Shown: positions 60,041-64,000 of the stretch, one piece after another
Layout: each line of letters opens with the position of its first letter
Position numbering within the stretch: the first letter of the stretch is position 1
Origin: Alphaproteobacteria bacterium
Lineage (GTDB): Bacteria > Planctomycetota > Phycisphaerae > UBA1845
Length of the DNA: 64,000 nt
NCBI GenBank assembly: GCA_028285105.1
Contig: JANQQE010000024.1
Coordinates: 372,001-436,000, forward strand
Direction of reading: 5' to 3'
Notes under the pieces: model-generated
What the model saw: the letters and a program-made list of their open reading frames with translations, nothing else
Databases searched by the model: none
What the model was told of the DNA's origin: nothing
Position numbers and translations under genes: made by a program

Positions 60041-62152
60041 TTACCCGGGGCCAACGAGTTCGGAAACAAACATCTGCAAGTCGGACAGGTTGATGATTTC
60101 ATCGCCGGACAGGTTAGCTGGTTCGCATCCGCCGTTGGCAGGCAAACCAAAGCACGCCATGAACATCGCATAGTCCACAAGGTCTACGTCGCCATCTGAC
60201 TCGAAGTCGCCATCTCCCAAAGGAATGCACAGATCGTCGGATTCGCTGCACCACGTTCCTCCGCCGCACGGGGCGCTTCCGGCCACGCAATCTAAAATCG
60301 GATCGCACGTTTCGGGCCCGTTGCAGAATACGCCGTCGTCACAGTCGTTATCAATCGAGCAGCCGGGTATCACGGTCAACTCGATATCGTCGATGGCGAT
60401 ATCGCTGCTCCAACTTGAGCCGGTGACACCCCTGAATCGAATCGTTCTTATTGCACCCACATGCGCCGTGAGATCGACATTCGCTTGAATCCATTGATCC
60501 CCTTGATTCCCCGAAACGCCAAACACATTGCTCCAGTTGGAACAGTCATCAGCGACTTCAACGTTAAGCGTTCCAAGACTGGTCCCGAACATGTGATACC
60601 AGAATGAAAGTGTCGCGGAACTGGAACCGGTCAAATCGATGCAGGGGCTTTGCAGGTTCGCCGTCTTATCCGGACTGCCATTGTTTGAAGTTGACGCTTC
60701 GGTGTACACGTAGAAACCTGAACCAGTGGTGTGATCGCCGGAAGGACCGGTTCCGTTGGAGAGCGTGGCTCCGCTGAGTCGGGTCCAATCGATGTCGTCT
60801 CCACTGGCGTTGTTCCACAACCCGAATCCCGATTCAAAATTTTCTTGGTAAGGAAATGTGTCGATCAACGCTGGGCACTCATGCTGGCAGGCACCGGCAA
60901 CGCAGGAATCGGTCGTGCAGGCATTACCGTCGTCGCATTCGCCGTTGGCTGAGCAGGTTCCACATTCATCAAGCGATTCATTGCACAAATCGCCTGGGCA
61001 AGGATCGATGCCGGGTTGACAGGTATCGTTGCCATCGCAAAATTCCGCACCGTTGCAAAAGTCGCCATCATCGCAATCCGGGTTTGTCGAACAAGCCGCG
61101 CTGGCCATCCGCACGTCCAACACGATCGGAAGATGGTCGGACGTATTCGCCATTAGCGTATCGCCGGCCTGCAAACCGGCAGCCGCCAATGCCGGTGCAG
61201 ACATGGTGTCGGTGTTCAGAATAAAACTGTTGGCGACGGTCACGACGCTGTCCGTGTAAAACATCCGATCGAGCGCCGACGGAGGAAAACTCTGACTACC
61301 CTGCCATGTGAACGTATCGCCTGTAAAGGGGTCTTGCGGCATGAGGTTGGTCATGTCGCTGGCGTCCCAGTCGCCAGAAACGTCTGCGCCATAAGTGGCT
61401 TCGTCTTGAATATCACCGGTGATGAATGTGTTTTCCGGCTGCGGCCCGCCGACCATGTTGAAGTCTCCCAACACAATCATCGGCGTGTCATCCGCCAGAA
61501 CAACATTGTCCCCAGATGCCCTCACGACACCGCGTGCGTCGCCCAGCCAATTGACGATGGCATCCGCGCTGTCCTGGCGACTGGCATCTTCTGATCCGCC
61601 CGGGTCGCCGCAGCATTTCAGGTGAACGCCGAGCAGATAAATGTCGTCTGCAAAGGTTTCGTCGGGTAAGTCAACCAACGCAATGGTCACACCCCGCGAC
61701 GACGAAATCGGAATCGTGTCGATCCGTGTCATAGTCAAGGGAAATCGCGACACCAGCACCGTTCGAATACCGCCTAGCAATCCAAAATGCACCTGCCAAC
61801 CACCCGGTGTGGGCAGAATACTGTCCATGCGATTTGCAACATCGTTGGTCGAAACCGAACTGGTGAATTCCTGAAAGCAAACCACATCGGGGTTGAGGGC
61901 GACTAAGATGCGGTTGAACTCTGCATCGGTGCTGGAATTGTCAATGAAGTTGCGGGCATGGTTGTAAGACACAATGCGCACATCGAGAGAACTGTCTTTC
62001 GAATAGTCGCCTGAAAGCGGATCGAATGCGTGGGTGCTGGTCGTACACGTGCAAATGATCAACGTCATAAACCATGCAACATGACTGCGCCAGATTCGAC
62101 GCGACATACCTTGCGCCATGGTGCATTTCTGTTTTGCGTACGAATGGAACAT
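60041..62152 (-). CDS. secreted endonuclease/exonuclease/phosphatase with MAM-like and dockerin-like domains
   Basis: 703 residues. The signal is HVAWFMTLIICTCTTSTHA after a basic n-region. Residues ~50-350 form an EEP (DNase I-like) domain: NPDVVCFQEF, LVSRFPLT, GVHLKCCGDP, IVLGDFNMVGG and NTSDHLPIVLDV, with the catalytic Asn/Asp/His set intact. A Cys-rich stretch (~355-430; CDDGDFCNGAEFCDG) follows. Residues ~435-605 look like a MAM domain (YQENFESGFGLWNN, ATLSFWYHMFG, IAIDDIEL). A second Cys-rich segment precedes a dockerin-like EF-hand end (GDFESDGDVDLVDYAMFMA). The ATG at 62152 has GAGG 8 bases upstream and a promoter at 62206-62234. Probably an extracellular nuclease or phosphatase. Confidence 0.85.
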   Translation of the reverse strand: MFHSYAKQKCTMAQGMSRRIWRSHVAWFMTLIICTCTTSTHAFDPLSGDYSKDSSLDVRIVSYNHARNFIDNSSTDAEFNRILVALNPDVVCFQEFTSSVSTNDVANRMDSILPTPGGWQVHFGLLGGIRTVLVSRFPLTMTRIDTIPISSSRGVTIALVDLPDETFADDIYLLGVHLKCCGDPGGSEDASRQDSADAIVNWLGDARGVVRASGDNVVLADDTPMIVLGDFNMVGGPQPENTFITGDIQDEATYGADVSGDWDASDMTNLMPQDPFTGDTFTWQGSQSFPPSALDRMFYTDSVVTVANSFILNTDTMSAPALAAAGLQAGDTLMANTSDHLPIVLDVRMASAACSTNPDCDDGDFCNGAEFCDGNDTCQPGIDPCPGDLCNESLDECGTCSANGECDDGNACTTDSCVAGACQHECPALIDTFPYQENFESGFGLWNNASGDDIDWTRLSGATLSNGTGPSGDHTTGSGFYVYTEASTSNNGSPDKTANLQSPCIDLTGSSSATLSFWYHMFGTSLGTLNVEVADDCSNWSNVFGVSGNQGDQWIQANVDLTAHVGAIRTIRFRGVTGSSWSSDIAIDDIELTVIPGCSIDNDCDDGVFCNGPETCDPILDCVAGSAPCGGGTWCSESDDLCIPLGDGDFESDGDVDLVDYAMFMACFGLPANGGCEPANLSGDEIINLSDLQMFVSELVGPG

Positions 62153-62205
62153 AACTTCGGCCTCTTTCCCGCATTCGGATTCCAGCGTGCAAGCTTGATT
62201 GGGTT

Positions 62206-62234
62206 ATTATAGAGAATTGCTACAGTGATTTGAA
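62206..62234 (-). promoter_or_regulatory. candidate promoter for endonuclease/MAM gene
   Basis: On the minus strand, TTCAAA (62234-62229), a 17-base spacer and a perfect TATAAT (62211-62206), 54 bases upstream of the ATG at 62152. Confidence 0.5.
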
Positions 62235-62462
62235 TTAGGACCGGAATCAATGACAGAATGAACTGGAAACCAGTTGCACTTTTCCAATAGCCCAATAAAC
62301 GCGTTCTCCTCAGCCACAAATGAACTATATAGAGCGGGTCGGATGCAAATTGGAAGCAACACAGACGCGCAGGGTGTGATAATCGCATCTCGAAATATCG
62401 CGACTGCGCGATGGCAAATCAATCAGAACCGACAAAATCGATGCGCCGGAACGCGCACCGGC

Positions 62463-62525
62463 CCGGGCAATGAACCGCTGCTCTGCAACGACGCGTACCG
62501 TGACCCGAAGTGCATATCGGTTTAA
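62463..62525 (+). other. 20-codon C-terminal tail shared with the glycosyltransferase
   Basis: PGNEP-x-L-x-NDAYR-x-P-x2-I-x2-stop. 13 of 20 residues match the last 20 of the GT2 protein (57239-57301), and both stop at the same position. Most DNA differences are at third codon positions. It could be the end of a small gene (62274-62525) or a remnant of a lost gene. Confidence 0.6.
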
Positions 62526-62545
62526 TGCGTTTGGGCTACCATTCG

Positions 62546-63277
62546 TCAGTCTTCAAATGTGTACCAGGATTTACCGACTTCGTAGATCATGAATCCGGTT
62601 GGATGATTGGGAAGCGGGTCGTACTCAAACCCAACGGGATCAAGAACGTTTGAGCCCGTTACAAATCCCACAGTCGTTCGCCCCCCTGGCCCCGTGTAAG
62701 TGATTGGGTGCGCATTCTTAACGTAGTACAATCCGACCCATTTCCCGCGGAATGTTGCGCCCATTTGATAATCAGCGACAGCCGCTTCAAACGCAGTTTG
62801 ACTCAATCGAAATCGCAGCAAGAGTGGCCAGGGATAGATCCACGAAGAAACCACAAGAACTGCGCAAATCGGAACAACCCACCATCGCCATCGGCCAGAC
62901 CGTTCGCTGTCGTCCAGCTTGGCCCTTTCCCGATCCAACCAAGTTGCGGCAGTTCGCACGACATATAGGAGTAGTATTCCAAGCCACAACGGAACACCGA
63001 CGAACGCAACCATGCAGATGCTCCCGGCCTCCCACTGCGCCGGTCCGCTGGCGTTAACAATGCCGTAAAGAGACAACACCGCGAAAATTACGCATTGTCG
63101 ACTTGACAGAGAACTAGCCAAACGTCGCCATCCGACCTTTTTGCTTGCTTGCTGATATGTACTTGGGTCCGCGGGATCAAACCAACGTCCACATTCCGGA
63201 CACCGCTGAGTTGGCAAGTTGACAAGCCAATACGCGCAGTCCATGCACATCATTCGTTTTTCGTTATGTTCAGTCAT
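62546..63277 (-). CDS. membrane protein with N-terminal zinc ribbon
   Basis: 243 residues. Here the ribbon is at the front (CMDCAYWLVNLPTQRCPECG, residues 12-31) with WFDPADPSTY after it. Membrane segments follow at QCVIFAVLSLYGIVN, SICMVAFVGVPLWLGILLLYV and WWVVPICAVLVVSSWIYPW, and the C-terminal ~90 residues are extracytoplasmic (TYTGPGGRTTVGFVTG). The ATG at 63277 overlaps the stop of the upstream gene (ATGA). Last of a coupled trio. Confidence 0.75.
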   Translation of the reverse strand: MTEHNEKRMMCMDCAYWLVNLPTQRCPECGRWFDPADPSTYQQASKKVGWRRLASSLSSRQCVIFAVLSLYGIVNASGPAQWEAGSICMVAFVGVPLWLGILLLYVVRTAATWLDRERAKLDDSERSGRWRWWVVPICAVLVVSSWIYPWPLLLRFRLSQTAFEAAVADYQMGATFRGKWVGLYYVKNAHPITYTGPGGRTTVGFVTGSNVLDPVGFEYDPLPNHPTGFMIYEVGKSWYTFED

Positions 63278-63708
63278 GGCTTCGGTGCCAACTGATCAAA
63301 AGTCGTCCCGCACTCCGGACAAACCCCGCTTTCGTTACCCGTCAGATCATATCTGCACTTCCAGCACTTTCCCGGGAATATGCGGCTGGTGCGCCACATC
63401 CAGATCGTCATAAGCAGTGTCGGCGCAAAAAGTATCCAGAAAGGCATCGTGATGTAGTTGCTGCTTCGTTTGTATGACGGCCAATGCCTCCAATAGCCGA
63501 ACGGTTTCATATCAATCCTGAGCCCGGACGGTTTGGTTGGCCCATGCGTGTAAAACTCGGAGTACCCGTGCCGCAAAAAGACATGGAATCGAGTACCGCC
63601 ATACATAGCCCGGCAAACACTTGCTGTAACCCACCCAGCCGCCAGCAAAACGCAAAGCGCCAAGCCGATGCGCATGAAGAGTCGCCGAGTGTAGTAGGGT
63701 CGCTTCAT
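63274..63708 (-). CDS. membrane protein with C-terminal zinc ribbon
   Basis: 144 residues from the ATG at 63708, which overlaps the upstream stop (ATGA). Same layout as the protein at 59519: basic start MKRPYYTRRLFMR, membrane segment, RFHVFLRHGYSEFYTHG, WRHWPSYKR, membrane segment FWILFAPTLLMTIWMW and the ribbon CWKCRYDLTGNESGVCPECG. By eye the two share well over half their residues. Middle gene of the coupled trio. Confidence 0.8.
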   Translation of the reverse strand: MKRPYYTRRLFMRIGLALCVLLAAGWVTASVCRAMYGGTRFHVFLRHGYSEFYTHGPTKPSGLRIDMKPFGYWRHWPSYKRSSNYITMPFWILFAPTLLMTIWMWRTSRIFPGKCWKCRYDLTGNESGVCPECGTTFDQLAPKP

Positions 63709-64000
63709 ACAGTGTCCCCGCATTCCGGGCAGATGCCGGAGGTATTGCAGGTGAGGTCATAGCTGCATGCGGCACAGTAGCGCCCGTCGGGCGTGATCGG
63801 CTGACGGTGAAAGTCGATATAGAAGAAAACCGAGCAAGCGACGGCGATGCATGTTGGCACGAGCAATCCAATCACTTCGATGAGCGTAACACTTAGCGTG
63901 ATGCCATTCGGCGAAATCGCGTCTAACAACGCGGCAACCAGCGTCAACACCACGAGCACAACCGTCCTGACGAGCAGCCAAAAGAACGGCAGAAGAATCA
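63705..64000 (-). CDS. membrane protein with C-terminal zinc ribbon, N-terminus outside window
   Basis: The minus-strand frame is open to the right edge, so the N-terminus is missing; an internal GTG at 63959 is a possible but unneeded start. Visible are membrane segments (LLPFFWLLVRTVVLVVLTLV, VIGLLVPTCIAVACSVFFYI) and the ribbon CAACSYDLTCNTSGICPECG, where the usual Gly is replaced by Cys (LTCN). First visible gene of the coupled trio. Confidence 0.72.
   Translation of the reverse strand, partial: ILLPFFWLLVRTVVLVVLTLVAALLDAISPNGITLSVTLIEVIGLLVPTCIAVACSVFFYIDFHRQPITPDGRYCAACSYDLTCNTSGICPECGDTV

Larger units (their letters stand above)
62153..62545. other. intergenic region with promoter and a short plus-strand frame
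   Basis: Contains the minus-strand promoter at 62206-62234. A plus-strand frame at 62274-62525 (83 codons) ends in a tail shared with the glycosyltransferase at 56285-57301. No other part of a glycosyltransferase is recognisable upstream of the tail. Confidence 0.45.

Overview
The window looks like chromosomal DNA from a Planctomycetota bacterium, probably of the Phycisphaerae type and of moderately high GC. This is inferred from family signatures, not from a database search. The cues are many small membrane proteins ending in a C-x2-C-x-YDLTGN-x-SG-x-CPECG zinc ribbon, secreted proteins with DCN-x-NG-x-PD-x-CD repeats or dockerin-like EF-hand tails, a PEP-CTERM protein, an oversized signal peptidase I, a CpaE-type ATPase and frequent TTG/GTG starts. 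No prophage, insertion sequence, CRISPR array or rRNA was seen. One tRNA (Gln, CTG) is present.

The first 43 kb is mostly housekeeping. 1-3.3 kb: a truncated gene, a zinc-ribbon protein, YceH and CpaE. 3.4-7.5 kb: gap-pgk-rpe-accD, glycolysis running into fatty-acid synthesis. 7.6-13.3 kb: lipoproteins, an enoyl-CoA hydratase, a membrane-anchored helix-turn-helix protein and an OmpA-type lipoprotein. 13.4-20.5 kb: ResB/CcsA cytochrome c biogenesis, signal peptidase I and LptB, with a cluster of DnaA-box-like 9-mers in the gap before lptB. 20.5-25.3 kb: rsmE, tRNA-Gln with terminator, a broken methyltransferase and an L-2-hydroxyglutarate oxidase. 25.4-28.6 kb: ruvC, a TlpA-like thioredoxin, ruvA and ruvB. 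28.8-39.6 kb: a 20-unit repeat lipoprotein, a polyferredoxin-TPR fusion, a DUF2339 protein, photolyase and a SUI1 protein. 39.9-43.5 kb: rpsP-trmD-rplS, yraN, tatD and folE. 43.9 kb: a histone H1-like Lys/Arg repeat protein.

From about 44.6 kb the window becomes accessory: a lipoprotein beta-propeller, a PEP-CTERM protein, then an expanded family of zinc-ribbon membrane proteins (47.6-54.1 kb and 59.5-64 kb). Several of these overlap by exactly 4 bases (ATGA, GTGA or TTGA), which implies translational coupling. This stretch also holds a copy with an in-frame stop, a decayed cassette and a fragment of a duplicated alpha/beta hydrolase. Between the two blocks lie a small surface-sugar operon (nucleotidyltransferase, LegB-like dehydratase, GT2 glycosyltransferase), a REP-like nested palindrome, and three secreted Cys-rich proteins, one with three Kazal-type inhibitor domains. 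A 703-residue secreted protein combining an endonuclease/phosphatase domain, a MAM-like domain and a dockerin-like tail follows.

The least explained signals are the spread of the zinc-ribbon cassette, a 20-residue C-terminal tail shared by the glycosyltransferase and an otherwise unrecognised reading frame 5 kb away, the DnaA-box-like cluster, and the REP-like elements. All percentages and alignments were made by eye.
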